From positions 7,580,283 to 7,644,282 of the forward strand of contig NC_052355.1 of assembly GCF_009727055.1 (NCBI RefSeq): a stretch of 64,000 nt of DNA, given 5' to 3'. The translations under genes and the position numbers were made by a program. The first letter of the stretch is position 1, and each line of letters begins with the position of its first letter. Of the stretch, positions 20,889 through 33,267 are shown piece by piece. Source of the DNA: Benincasa hispida. Its lineage: Eukaryota > Streptophyta > Magnoliopsida > Cucurbitales > Cucurbitaceae. The notes under the pieces are model-generated. The model saw nothing but the letters and a program-made list of their open reading frames with translations. It had not been told where the DNA came from and made no database searches.

Positions 20889-21011
20889 GGCAATAATTTT
20901 GATAAAGAAAAAATTTCTCTACAAAATCCATATCCTCCTTTTAAAAGATTAAGGGAATAGAAAGGATATGGATTTTGCAGAGATAATTTTTCTCTATTAA
21001 AATTATTGAGG
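20889..21011. repeat. foldback (inverted repeat) of about 50-bp arms
   Basis: The arm from about 20889 to 20940 (core CTACAAAATCCATATCC) is mirrored by about 20961-21011 (core GGATATGGATTTTGCAG) with a ~20-base loop. It could be a tiny MITE or a small-RNA hairpin; no target duplication was established. Confidence 0.65.
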
Positions 21012-21857
21012 AAAGCTTAATAGGGAGAATGTGTATTGTAGAAAAAAACTTTCAACCCCTTCTACAAAATACAATAATTTGTATTTTAAAGAGAGAGAGG
21101 AGTTAGAACTCCCTCTCCTCCACTCCTCCACTCCTCCACTTCCCTTAATTAACATATATTTCCTTAAATTAAATTTGAACATTTTAAATTCTTCTTTCAA
21201 AACTTTTGGTCCTTGTTAATTTGTTGTGAGCTAGCAGGGGACCTTATAAACCTACAAATTATAAGCTCTAATGATCCTAGATCAATTAATTAAACTCTTT
21301 AATTAAATTAATGATTTAATTAATTAATCAACCTTCATTGAGTATTGGACAAACTACTATAGACCAATAGTTGCACTCTTATGCACTATAGAACATGTTA
21401 CATCCATGAATATAACCATTACACATAAGTTAATTCTTCATGAGTTATTCGTAATTATAGTTGGAATATTTGTTTTAGCCTTGTAATTACCTTTATATCC
21501 TTAAGTACCATTGATCATCTAATGAACAATTTGCTTATGGTCCAACTATAAACCAATGAGAGGGTGGGGTCTATTGTTCAAGTCTTGAAGTAAGCATTTA
21601 AGGAAACTACTCATCTACTTATCCTAAACGGGAAGGAGTGAATTTTGTCTTGTAAAATTATGCTCAGCTCCCTATTCAGTCAAGTCCCCAAAATGATAGA
21701 CTTATTGAGTCGGCGACTCGAGCCACTCTCACTCATGTAAATCAAAGGACAAACCCTAATAGACAGGAGTTTATAATTCACCCAGGATTAAGATAGGGTT
21801 TTGTCTTCAACAACTTAATGAAATAAATTTGTGTGTACAATGTCTATTTGAGGTATA
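21012..21857 (-). repeat. copia LTR remnant Z, minus strand
   Basis: It shares ordered blocks with the other minus-strand copia LTRs: GTGAGCTAGCAGGGGACC (21226), a TTGCACTC block (21371), a 'twenty-base' CCAATGAGAGGGTGGGG block (21554) and AATCAAAGGACAAACCC (21741). Its right side stops at 21857 where the 3' LTR of element Y begins, so Y probably inserted into it. Left limit is uncertain. Confidence 0.6.
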
Positions 21858-22310
21858 TGAAGGGACCGGGATCAAATCCCATCGCAGTTGTGCATTCCGT
21901 GATTCGATTTTTACAATAAACAAAATTGTTATACTAGACAGAATATATAAACATGTAAATTACCAGGCTATTGGGGAAAGGGTTAGAACAATTCTTTACC
22001 TTTGTAGATTCCCAAAGTGCAACGAATAATCCTCTCCAAGGTTCCAACGAACAGATCTCTAAATGGTCTTGATTACGAACAACTCCTTGAGCGATCTCAA
22101 ACAATACCACGAGAGTTACCTCGTTATTCTCTGGGATTTCAATAGAGGGATAGGTGGTATCCAACTATTGGGAGAGGAAGAGGAGAAAAGTGTTTTGGAG
22201 AGTTGAGAGGATTTATGGCTTAGAGAAAATTATGCACAATAACACTACGGAGTTGTGTATTGTCATAGTTTCTCTGCAATCAAAGTATGAATAGCCACAA
22301 GACTTAATGG
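21858..22310 (-). repeat. copia element Y, 3' LTR, terminal part
   Basis: It matches 32285-32730 closely, starting TGAAGGGAC at the terminal end and including CTATTGGGGAAAGGGTT and ACGAACAACTCCTTGAGCG. It stops near 22310, where LTR X intervenes, and resumes at 24324. Confidence 0.8.
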
Positions 22311-24323
22311 AGTTGACATTTAACAAATGGAAGTAATTAAGGGTTTAAGCACTCTAACTACATCAATTTTGAAGGAAAAACATGCATGTTAAGCAAAAAC
22401 AGGAAAAAAAAAGGTTTATAGAAATACAACCTTTGTAGATTCCACCAAATTGCTTGATTCTTCTCCAATTTTTTCTTCAAACATAGTAGTAGACCACCAC
22501 CAAAGTCTTTCCTACTATCCTCAAGCCTTAGATTGAAGTGTGGTCTTCAAATTGAAGAGAATATGTTGTAGTTTTTAAATAAATTGAAGAAGAAGGAAAG
22601 ACCTGAATTTTCTGGTTCTAAATCTCAGAAAATACGGTTGCCTCAACCCTTAATCTGTCTTTAACCCTCATTATAAAGCCTTAATTTCATGCAGATTGGA
22701 TCGATTTTCACGTTGCCACTTCAAAAACCATTAAGAAAGTGGCATGAGGTGTAGTATTTAATGGAAATTGTGGGATAAACCCACTTCCATTAAGTTTCTA
22801 ATTTTTTTTATATTTTAATTTCAAATTTTGATTTCAAAACCAATTTTTAATTAAATCAATTTTATACATTTGAAAATCATAAATAAAAAATAGGTCCAAT
22901 TAATTTTATAATATTGAATTTCATAAACCCAAATTTTAATAAATTAATTTGAATTTTTTTTATTAAACTAATTTAATATCAAATATTAAATTTATAACAC
23001 ACCTCATCAAATATTTAAATCATATTTAAATATTATCAATTCTCTACAACTGAAATGTTTAATTCGTTAATTAAACATTATATCAAATATAATTAAATTA
23101 AATTAATATCGAATATTAAATTTATAATACACCTCATCAAATATTTAAATCATATTTAAATATTATCAATTCTCTAAAACTGAAATGTTTAATTCGTTAT
23201 AACATTATATCAAATATAATAATCCAAACCCTAAATTGAGCTTGAATATTCCAAATTCTCTTAACACGCTATTTTAAGGTCTAATTCTTTTATGAGCTAG
23301 TAGAGGGACCTAATAAACTTATATATCATAAGCTCCAATGATTTGAGATTAGTTGGCTAAACTCTTTACACCGAATTAATCAATATTCGTTAACTACCAA
23401 GACTAACCACTATGGCTCAGTAGTTACACTCTCCTCACTATAGATATATTTATTTCCACTTGATTTAACTATAATCAGTAAGTCGATCCTTCATAGGTCG
23501 TTCGTATTTATAACTAGGTCAAAATAACCATTTTACCCCTATAATACATCTTGTTCCTTAAGTCTCCACTGATTATCTTATTGAACAATTGGTTTATGGT
23601 CCTACCAATAAACCATATCCCTCTATGTCATGAGAGGGCGGGGCTCTTTTGTTCAAGACTAGAAATCAATACTTAAGGAAAAAAACCTATCTGCCAACCC
23701 TAAGATAGGTAGGAGTGAATTCCTTATTGTAGGATTATGTCCCCAGCTATCTATCCAGTCTTACTCTTAAAATGGGAGGCTTATTAAGTGTTACGTTGAA
23801 CCACTTTCACCTATGTAGATTAAAGGATAATCTTGAATAAATAGGAATTCATAGTTAGCTCAGGATTAAGATCGAGTTACCTTAGGTCAACGAATTGAAA
23901 TAGTCAGTTTTAACAATAAACGGTCGTTATAAAGAAAAGTGACTATTTTGTGATCTGGTCTTATGCAAATATCTTTTGTATAGGATACCTCCACTCGCAT
24001 GTCTCTACATGAACGATCTTTGGATCACATCATTTGTATCAATATACAAAGTGGGTCGCATCTATAATGTCTCTAGAATGTGGTACCCAACCTTTTTCCA
24101 TATACTTATAGACCTTTTTGGCTATATATTAAAAATCTGATCCTTTTTCATGTCTCTACATAAAGTTTAAATATTCATACTATAGTCATAGATTAGTTTA
24201 TTGGATTTATAAAAGAATGCAATTCAATAACACCTTCATTGATAGAAATTTCAATAATAACTTTATTGTGAATAGAATATGTTTAATGTTTACAAACTGC
24301 AAGTTTTTAGGACATTCCCAACA
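22311..24323 (-). mobile_element. copia LTR X nested in the 3' LTR of Y
   Basis: On the minus strand it starts TGTTGGGAATGTCC at 24323 and runs to about 22311. The Y LTR sequence, continuous at 32720-32735, is split exactly around this block, so X was inserted later, probably as a solo LTR. Its left end and target duplication could not be fixed. Two near-identical ~110-bp AT-rich segments, about 22970-23080 and 23105-23215, form a local tandem duplication. Confidence 0.7.
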
Positions 24324-25786
24324 GGGCCATGGGGAGGTCTTTATATAGAGAAGAGTCAAGCATCTTTCCCAATATATTTTCCTTTTCTACAATTAATTAA
24401 ATAATATGTATTTAATTAATTAGCCTATTTAATTAAATAATACTTATTTAATTAATTAGCCTATTTAATTAAATAACACTTATTTAATTATAATTTGCAC
24501 AATAATTAAATAACATTAAACCCAATTTAATGCATATATTTAATTATCATATACATCCCATGTATATGTGCAAAAACTCTCTATTAATTAATTATTTGTG
24601 AATCTAATTCACTTGAATTAATTTGAATCTTATTCAAATATTACTCTCCAATTTAATTATAGATCATATCCATAATTAATTATATATTAATCTCATTCAT
24701 ATATAGTTTCCTATAATTAATCTGTACAATTCAAATTATCCCTCTTAAGTATCTTCTAGTGAGCTAACGAGGGGACCTGGTGGACCTGTAGATTAGAAGC
24801 TCCAATGATATGAGATTAACTAGTTAAACTCATTAACCAAGTTAATCAATATTTGTTAACTTTGGGTACACTCCAGTAAAGACCACAATTGCACTCTTCT
24901 CACTACATATATATTTTTGTATCCAGGATATAGACCAATACCAATAAATTAGTCCTTCCAAGTGTTCGTAACTCCAACTGGGTCAAATTACCATTTTACC
25001 CTTGGGTTACCTCTGGCTTCTTAAATACCAGTGCTCTTTTAATGAACATCCTGTTTATGGTCCAACCAATAAACAGAAACCCTTCTCGGGTAATTGAGAT
25101 GGTAGGGCTCTTTGTTCAAGTCCCAGAGATACCACTTAAGGGAACACTCATCTACATACCTCAAGGAGGGAATGAGTGAATTTCATCTTGTATTATTATG
25201 TTCTCAACTCCCCACTCGGTCTTGTCCCCAAAATAGTAGGCATATTGGGTCGAACTGGCCACCCTCACCCATGAAAATCAAAGGACAATTTCTCGTGAAT
25301 AGGAGTTCATAATATACTCAAGATTAAGACTAAGTCGCCTAGATCATCATATTGAAATAGAAATCAAACTAGTTGATGGTGTTACATCTAATGGTTACTA
25401 TTTTGTGGTCCAATGTTATGCAAACTCATTGCATAGGATACCTCCACTCGCGTGTCATGTATACGAACACATTGGATCATTACGTTTGTATCAAATACAA
25501 AGTGGGTCATATCCATAGTGTTCCCAAGATAAGGTACCCAACCTTATTCTTATACTATAGACCCTTTAGGCTGTATTTTGAACATTGATCCCTGTGTATC
25601 TCCATATACAGTTCAAGACTCATAAGACAGCCTTGGATGTTAGTTTATTGGATTTAGGCTTATTTAGACAAACTAGACAACAATGCCAACAATAACATTT
25701 ATTGATTTAACGTCTATAACTCTTTATTGATGACAGTCAATTAATAATATTTACTATATACGAGTTTTAGGGTATAAAACCCAATA
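24324..25786 (-). repeat. copia element Y, 3' LTR, main part
   Basis: On the minus strand it starts TATTGGGTTTTATACCC at 25786, after a polypurine-like AAGTGGGAGT. It matches the scattered 5' LTR pieces at 32735-33267, 56826-57334 and 62726-63081. The stretch 24390-24620 is dominated by TTTAATTAATT repeats. Confidence 0.8.
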
Positions 25787-25882
25787 AACTCCCACTTGAA
25801 CTAAAACTCTAGTCAGTGGGTTGTACACAATCCAAAAAGTGGAATATTGCTAAGTACAATAAACTAGGGCATCCATATACCA

Positions 25883-26254
25883 TTACACATCTCCCACTTG
25901 CCCAAGATTATACAAGTGCATGTCTCTTAGACCTACATTCTCTAGATGATCCTCGAACACTTTAGCCGAGAAAACCTTCATAAACGAATCGACAATGTTG
26001 TGCCCTGAGGCAATTTTTGTGACGATCACATCTTCTCTTTGCACAATCTCCCTCGTTAGGTGATACTTTCTCTCAATATGCTTTTCTTGTTTATGACTAC
26101 GAGGTTCTTTAGAGTTTTCTATTGCCTCACTGTTGTAACAGTATAAGATGATGGACAATTTCATATTTGGAACCACTTTTAAATCACTTAGGAACTTCTT
26201 TAGCCAAACTGCTTCCTTTGATGCTTCACAAGTAGTTACATACTCAGCTTCCAT
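25883..26254 (-). pseudogene. copia RNase H (element Y)
   Basis: Residues include MEAEYVTTCEASKEAVWLKK, LYCYNSEAIENSKEP, KHIERKYHLTREIV and SFMKVFSAKVFEDHL. The catalytic Glu in MEAEY is present, but the usual C-D-N is C-Y-N, so a catalytic Asp is lost. The frame ends about 95 bases before the polypurine tract of Y. Confidence 0.85.
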
Positions 26255-26290
26255 GGTGGAATATGTAATACATCCTTGTTTGATGCTACG

Positions 26291-26722
26291 TCATACTACA
26301 GCTCCTCCATTCAGTGTAAACATTGATCCTGACGTGGATTTCTTAGAATCCTTATCAGTTTGAAAATCAGAGTCGGTGTATCCTGTAAGGATCAAATCTG
26401 TAGCTCTATACACCAGCTTATAGTCCCTCGTTCTCCTAAGATACTTGAGAATGTTCTTAACTATTATCCAGTGGTCTAATCCTGGATTGGACTGGTACCT
26501 ACTGACAATTCCCACTGCATAACAAATGTCTAGCTTAGTATAGAGCATGTCATACATTAAGTTGCCCACAGTTGAGGCATAGGGAACACGTCTCATATCC
26601 TCAACTTCTTGAGGTGTCTTAGGACATTATTCCTTAGATAAGTGAACCCCGTGCCTGAAAGGTAAAAAAACCTTTCTTAGAGTTCTGCATTAAATATCGA
26701 ATCAACATTTTGTCGATATAAG
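26291..26722 (-). pseudogene. copia RT-RNase H connection (element Y)
   Basis: The frame 26291-26596 reads YASTVGNLMYDMLYTKLDIC, RYQSNPGLDHWIIVKNILKY and GYTDSDFQTDKDSK, the last carrying the first RNase H Asp. Further upstream the frame is broken, with PFRHGVHLSKE-type sequence near 26640-26665. At 26722 the coding sequence is interrupted by the MITE; it resumes at 27142. Confidence 0.8.
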
Positions 26723-27133
26723 TAGAGGTGTTCAAAAAACCCAGTAATCAGACCAACCCGAACTACCCAACCCAAACTGCAAGGGTTGGGTTGGGTTAGA
26801 TTTTATTTTGGGTTGGATTGGGTTAAAAATGTTAAAAAATATTAAATTCGGGTTGGGTCTCGGGTTACCCCATTTCATGGTCGGGTCAACCCGATCCGAC
26901 CTGAGTATATATATATATATATATATAAGTTAAAAAATTAAAAAAAACAGTCAAATTAAAAAAAAAAAGAACCGGTGACCCAACCCGGCCCAACCCGAAA
27001 ATTTTGGGTTGGGTTAGGTTGAGTTGACCCTCCAAAAAAGAACTAATAGGGTTCATTATTAGTCAACCCGAATTTTTTGGTTGGTCCACAAAAATCTTCC
27101 AACCCGGCCCAACCCGGACTATGTACACCCCTA
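26723..27133. mobile_element. hAT-type MITE, 411 bp, in the RT region of Y
   Basis: Ends are TAGAGGTGTTCA and, inverted, TAGGGGTGTACA (10 of 12 matching). It is flanked by GATATAAG (26715-26722) and GACATAAG (27134-27141), an 8-bp target duplication with one mismatch, as expected for the hAT superfamily. The body is full of GGGTTGGGTT / AACCCAACCC in both orientations and has a central (AT)n run (26907-26928). It has no coding capacity. Confidence 0.9.
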
Positions 27134-27141
27134 GACATAAG

Positions 27142-28091
27142 TTGCTTGAGATAGAGCTAGCGTTACTTGTGATCCTTGATAATTTGAATCCCAAGCACAT
27201 ACTGCGCCTCTCCCAAATCTTTCATTTGAAATTGGGCTGCCAGCCATTCTTTAACGTTGGTAAGGTACCCTACATCATTCCTAATGAGTAGGATATCGTC
27301 CACATAAAGTATAAGAAAAGCTACTTTATTGTTGATGATTTTCTTGTAAATACAAGGTTCATTAACATTTTGATCAAAACCAAAAGTTTTGATTGTTGTA
27401 TCAAAGTTCTAAGACCTGGATGCCTATTTCAACCCATAAATGGATCGATTCAACTTGTAAACTTTTTGCTCTTGACCTTGAGCTATGAACCCTTCAGGTC
27501 GATTCATAAAGATATTCTCCTCAAGATTGCCATTTAGAAAAGCATTCTTGACATCCATTTGTCATATCTCATAGTCATAATATGTGACTATGGACAAGAG
27601 AAATCTTATAGACTTAAGCATAACAATAGGGGAAAAAGTTTCCTCATAGCCAACCCCTTCCCTTTGGGTATAACCCTTTGCTACAAATCTAGCTTTGAAG
27701 GTCTGTACCTTTTCAGCTACATTTCACTTTCTTTTGAAGATCCATTCACACCCTATGGGTTTGACTCTTTCAGGAATCTATAAGTTCTCATATTAAATTG
27801 GAGTACATGGACTCCATTTTAAGGTCTATGGCTTTGACCCATTAGTCCTTGTCGATGCCATTCATTGCCTGTTTATAGAACAACAGATCCTCAACACCAC
27901 CATCTGGTATGACAACCTGGGTTTCTGTTAAGTAACGGTTAGGTTGTATCACAACCCTCCTACTACGTTGAGGTTCTTTCAACGATTGAGAAGGACGAGA
28001 TTGACCTGAAATGCTGACTTCTTCATTAACTCTTGATGAAGGACTAGTTTATCAACAAACTTTGTTGATTCTTTAGTAGCTTCATTTAATA
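27142..28091 (-). pseudogene. copia reverse transcriptase (element Y), broken
   Basis: Minus-strand frames show QMDVKNAFLNGNLEENIF (about 27510-27565), KVYKLNRSIYGLK followed by a stop (about 27425-27465), then LILYVDDILLIRNDVGYL with the catalytic YVDD (about 27270-27325) and EWLAAQFQMKDLGEAQYVLG (about 27200-27255). Stops and frameshifts lie between. 27780-28090 is the poorly conserved linker between integrase and RT. Confidence 0.85.
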
Positions 28092-28535
28092 CTACTTTCT
28101 ACGTGATTTATTATCTCTTATGTGGTCTTCCTCTAAAAAAATAGCATTTATCGATACAAACACTTTATTTTCTTTAGGATCATAGAACGGACCACCTCTT
28201 GTTTCCTTAGAGTAACCAACAAATTGACACAATCTTGAACGAGGTTCCAACTTCTTACGATTTGTCAATAACACGTGTGCAGGACAACCCCAGATTCTGA
28301 AGTAATGTAAACTCAATTTCGAAAGGTGTTTCAGAAACACTTTTCGAGGGAACATTGTTCAAGATGTGAACTACGGTCTCTACTGCATACCCCCAAAACG
28401 ATAAAGCAATTGAGCATAGCTCATCATAGAACGAACCGTATCTAATAAAGTTCTATTTCTCCTTTCTAATATACCATTTTGCTGAGGTGTACTAAGTACT
28501 GAGAATTGGGATTGAATTTCATGTTCTATCAAATA
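28092..28535 (-). pseudogene. copia integrase C-terminal half (element Y)
   Basis: Frames read STPQQNGILERRNRTLLD with the third catalytic residue (Glu in LERRN), MMSYAQL, ILNNVPSKSVSETPFE-like sequence, then IWGCPAHVLLTNRKKLEPRS, LCQFVGYSKETRGG and NKVFVSINAIFLEEDHIRD. Two frame changes occur. It continues 28539-29305 in order. Confidence 0.85.
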
Positions 28536-28538
28536 GTT

Positions 28539-29305
28539 CTAGAATTCTAAATTCATGTACTCTCCAACCTGATCAGATCGAAGTGTTTTAATTGTTTTAC
28601 CTAATAGGTTTTCAACTTCAGCCTTATACACTTTGAACTTTTCAAAAGCTTTAGACGTATGTTCCATTAGGTATAAGTAGTCAAACCTCGAATGATCATC
28701 TATAAAAGAGATGAAGTATTCGTACCCTTCTCTAGCCTTTACATTCATTAGACCGCAAATTCCGAATGTATGAGCTCTAAGGGCTCTTTGGCTCTATAAC
28801 CTTTTCCACTAAAAGGTCTTTTAGTCATTTTTCCTTTGAGACATAATTCACATGGAGGCAATGAATCATCTTCTAACTTGCTTAGAAATCCATTCTTTAT
28901 CAATCTTCCGATCCTATCGAGTTTTATGTGGCCTAATCTCAAATGCCAAAGGTATGTATCCTTATTACTTAGAGAAATTCTTTGTCTTTTAGTTTGAGTA
29001 TTAGCAGTTTTAAATATCTCGTGATTTAAAAGTGCTTTTGATTCAATTGGTCTTAACACATATAAGTTGTCTTCCAGTTTAGTTGAACAAATAATCACAC
29101 CATTTTTCAAAATGAACGCTTCATTTGAATTAAAAGAAATAGAGCATGATTGTTCAATTAAACAAAATATAGAAACAAGGATCCTCTTCATCTTGGGAAC
29201 AATGTATATGTTTTCTAAAAACAAAATTCTATTTCCAAAAGACAACTTAGCAGCTTCCACTGCACAAGTTGAAATGGCGTCTCCTGTTCCAACCTTAAGC
29301 ATCAT
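28539..29305 (-). pseudogene. copia protease end, pre-integrase and integrase core (element Y)
   Basis: The frame 28748-29305 carries the protease C-terminal half (MMLKVGTGDAISTCAVEAAK), the pre-integrase region and LWHLRLGHIKLDRIGRLI with CELCLKGKMTKRPF, an intact H-H-C-C zinc site. It ends LIHSEFAV then stop, where the first catalytic Asp is replaced by Glu. The frame 28539-28748 resumes with GYEYFISFIDDHSRF and TLRSDQVGEYMNLEF, keeping the second catalytic Asp. Upstream at about 29380 the protease active site reads LDSEATNHVC, with Gly of D-S-G replaced. Confidence 0.88.
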
Positions 29306-29394
29306 TTCACCCTCTTCTAACTACTGGAAGGAACTAATTCTCTGTAAAGAAGAACAAACATGATTAGTGGCTTCTGAATCAAGTATCCAGGACT

Positions 29395-30231
29395 AGTAAA
29401 TCATATTTACCTTCCTTCTCTTTCTTCTTCTCAGCAAGGTACTTGGGCCAATTGCGTTTCCGGTGACCATCCACATTACAGTGGAAGCATTACCCTTGTC
29501 AGCCTTAGCTTTGCCCTTGCCTTTGCCAGTAGTGGAAGTCTTCCCCTCATTTCCTTTCTTTTTCTGGATCTTCTTAGTACCAGAACTCGAAGGAACATAC
29601 TTAGTTCCAGAGGATGAATCCTTATGAAACTTTTTCGAATGGGCAACATTTGCCTAAAAGTCTATGACTCATTCAGAAGGGTAGTAAGATTGTACTGTAT
29701 TTTGTTCATTATCGCATTGTTGTGAAATTGAAGAAAACTCTTCGTAAGAGATTCTAAAATAAAGGACATCTGACTTTGCTCGTCTATGACCGCACTATTC
29801 ATTTTAGCGACATTGAAATGGACCACCAGGTCGAGAATATGTTCTCTCACTGATTTGCTCTCTTTCATGCACACATTATAAATGTACTTGAGGGTCTCGT
29901 GTCGGATCTGAGCAGACGGTTGTCCAAACATTTCTTGAAGGGACTCCATGATCTGACGTACAGTCATCATGGCCTCATGCTTCTTCGTAAGAATGTCAGA
30001 CAGACTTGCCAAGATGTAGACTCGAGCCTTTTCATTGGCTTTCGTCCAACGATCATAAGCATCCTTCAACACTTGAGATGCATTTTGAGCAAGGACTGAA
30101 GAACATTCCTCTGTCAAGACAAACCTTAGATCATCAATAATCAGAGCCGTATTCGGGTTAAATTTCTACATCGCATAGTTTTCACTGGTTAATTTCTCTT
30201 TTTTAAGCAAAGATATGATTGTAGAAGACAT
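29395..30231 (-). pseudogene. copia gag (element Y)
   Basis: The ATG at 30231 begins MSSTIISLLKKEKLTSENYA and meets a stop a few codons later. The frame 29662-30117 is then open: LAQNASQVLKDAYDRWTKAN, RQIMESLQEMFGQPSAQ, VREHILDLVVHFNVAKMN and MNKIQYNLTTLLNES. Further down, after frame changes, a Lys-rich linker and the zinc knuckle CFHCNVDGHRKRNWPKY appear (about 29440-29490). The fourth zinc ligand, usually Cys, is Trp. The next residues KYDLLVL lead into protease. Confidence 0.88.
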
Positions 30232-32269
30232 GTTGAAACATATAACAATCAACCGACCTTATTAGTTATCTTTGTCATAACCCATTACATAATTATCCAA
30301 TCAATTTAGCAAAAACACATGTAATCGTAGAATCCTAATTAAATTATTGATATTAGTTTTTACAACGATACTTTAAAGGTTTAGAGCAATAACCACCGAA
30401 GGGTGATCAACTACTCCTCCCCTGAGTTGAGACCATCTTAGCCAATCACTAATAGTAGAATAACTCATATTTCTATAGTTTTTAAATATCGTTGTTTCAG
30501 TCAAGGATTTATTGACTGACTTAACTCCTCTTGCAAGTGTGACCCTCCCATTTTCGGATCCTAGAGATATGCTTCAATATGCTACCGAAGGGAAAGATAA
30601 CTATTGAAGATTAATCTAAGAAACCCTATCAATTGCTAGAGTTTGTGTTGTTCCGACCTCTATGGTGAGGCCCTCCAAAGGGATGATTGCTCTAGGACGA
30701 CACATAGATGGACCATAGAAATCTCACAGTGCAACCTAATGGAGGAGACCGTGGGATATGTTGACACGCGTCCCTCTCCTACTTACTATGAATATTTTTC
30801 CCATTCACCTTGTTATTGACCCATGCAAACGCTCTCTGAAGGGAGGTCGCTCCCAGGGCGACAAGGCAACATGAAGCTGAGCATAAATCTTACAGTGCGT
30901 ACTCTTGGGGACGTGAGAGCTGAAATTTAATATATCATATATACCAACTTCCTCCTACTAAAGTAGTCTAATATTTTATTAGGATTTTATTATACTTAGT
31001 TAAAACCCTGACTAATGAATTTTTCTAAGTTCTTTACATTTGCTCAATTTAAATAACATTTGATTTCATTTATTAAACTCTTTTAATAAAATCAATCATT
31101 TATTACGTGCTTATAAAATATTTACCCAATTCACCTTCCAGGTCGGTTCTCAAGTGAAGGTGTTCTGTTTCTTTCAGCTTAAATACACCCTCCTAGACAG
31201 AACCTTCCTTTGACAAAGGTTCCTTATGGCAATTATTTTATAAATTTAATCTTTTATTGAAATTCATTTTAATCATATTAAAACAAATTGAAAAAATAAC
31301 CTATTCCTAATCCCATTAGAAACAACATAACCTAATTTAAAACAATTTAAAAAATTCAGACCTGTGTTTGCATGCAATCTAGATTATAGATTTTAATCAA
31401 TTTCATTAATACTATAACTCTTTATAAATTAATGAATTATTAAATCTATAAACACATCAAGCATTCACATACATCATTCCACTAATTATTAGAACAATTT
31501 TAATATATAGTATGATGCATGGACATGCTTAGGTTAATCATACATACTAATATAACACTTATATTATGATGTATGAGCATGTTAATTCAATCATGCATCT
31601 ATAAAATATAACCCTTTACATTTAATCTTTTGAATCTATATGATATACTATATGTAATATGAATTCAAATATTAACTTAAAACATACATCCAATGCATAA
31701 TTAAATTAAACAACAAAAATTGGACCGATTTTGGCACTCTAAAATAAAATTAATTGATTAAATTAATATAACTATTATATTAATTTAATTAATTAATATA
31801 TAAATTAAAATTACATAAATGAAATGAGGTTAAAACTTGCAGTCGTCACGTCCCGCAACCTCTCCGTCAATCTTTGGAGCGTTCCAACGCTACGACTGCA
31901 GTGCTTCGCCTTTGCCTTGCAGTGTTGCAATGCTGCGAGAGCAACGTCGCGATGTTATGCGGTAGAATGTTGCTGTTCTTCCTCGTTTTCGACTCCGAAC
32001 TTACCCAAACACCTCCGTTTGATCCTGATCTCTTCAGTAACCGTCGCTCTATCAATCGATACAGACTTACAGACTCAAAACATGAATTAAATTGTTCAAA
32101 AATACAATGGGCCCTTACAATTTGATCAAATTAAAAGATAATCTATTGCTAAAAACAAAAACATCCAATTTTGCAAACCAACATTCAAATATTCACAATG
32201 CAGAATATTAAACCCACCTCTAAACGATTTTTTTTCCAAAAAATATGAATAACGAAGATGCAAGGAATT
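30232..32269 (-). mobile_element. non-coding leader of copia element Y
   Basis: About 2 kb between primer site and gag. Around 30620-30910 it has a block with two related copies of a 'GTGAGATTT...AAGGGAGACCG'-like unit that recurs in element W (37740-38000) and, inverted, in element T (1801-1888). 31020-31800 is AT-rich. 31830-32060 is a GC-richer patch with short overlapping open frames on both strands (31824-32090, 31874-32125) that match nothing I know. No gene is proposed. Confidence 0.65.
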
Positions 32270-32283
32270 GGCTTTGATACCAA
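32270..32283 (-). promoter_or_regulatory. primer binding site of copia element Y
   Basis: On the minus strand TTGGTATCAAAGCC is complementary to the 3' end of initiator tRNA-Met with one mismatch (usual TGGTATCAGAGC). It lies one base after the LTR end CCTTCA. Confidence 0.8.
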
Positions 32284-32284
32284 T

Positions 32285-33267
32285 TGAAGGGACTAGGATT
32301 GGATCTTGTCATAACAGAAGCATTCTCATTAGAGACCGCCTTGCATCCTGCGATTCGGTGCTTACACAAAATCATTGTACTAGGCGAAATAGATAACCAT
32401 GTAAATTAGCATGCTATTGGGGAAAGGGTTGGAACGATTCCCAAAGTGGCACGAACAATCCTCTCCAAGGTTCTAACGAACGGATCTCCAAATGGTCTTG
32501 ATCACGAACAACTCCTTGAGCGATCTCGAACACTACCACGAGAGTTACCTTGTTATTCTCTAGGATTTCAATAGAGGGATAGGTGATATCCAACTATTGG
32601 GAGAGGGAGACGAGAAAAGAGTTTTGGAAAGTTGAGAGGATTTATGGCTTAGAAAAAAATTTTGCACAACACCAAGGAGTTCTGTACTGTAAGAGTTTTT
32701 CTGCAATCAAAGTGTGTATAGCTGAAGGGCCATGGGGAGGTCTTTATATAGAGAAGAGCCAAGCATCTTTCCCAAAATATTTTCTTTTTCTATAATTAAT
32801 TAAATAATACTTATTTAATTAATTAACCCATTTAATTAAATAACACTCATTTAATCAATTAGCCCAATTAAATAACACTTTTTTAATTTTAATTTGGATA
32901 ATAATTAAATAACATAAAACCCAATTTAATGCATATAATTAATTATCATATACATCCCATGTATATGTGCAAAAACTCTCTTAATTAATTCTTTGTAAAT
33001 CTAATTTATTTGAAATAATTTGAATCTTATTCAAATATTACTCTTTAATTTAATTATAGATCATATCCATAATTAATTATATATTAATCTCACTAATATA
33101 TCATTTCCTGAAATTAATTTAAACAATTCAAATTATCCCTCTTAAGTATCCTCTAGTGAGCTAACGAGTGGACCTGGTGGACCTGTAGATCAGAAGTTTC
33201 AACGATGTAAGATTAATTGGTTAAACTCATTAACCAAGTTAATCAATGATCGTTAACTGTGGGTACA
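32285..33267 (-). repeat. copia element Y, 5' LTR, terminal part
   Basis: It pairs with 21858-22310 plus 24324-24865. It runs until GGGTACA at 33267, where solo LTR V begins. The last five bases, GTACA, recur at 44883-44887 as V's target duplication. The rest of this LTR is found at 56826-57334 and 62726-63081 (second assembled copy 44888-45412 and 51016-51398). Confidence 0.8.

Noticed and set aside
31824..32125. Cys-rich small proteins in a GC-richer patch
   Set aside because: Overlapping short frames on both strands in the leader of element Y; composition, not a known family, explains them.
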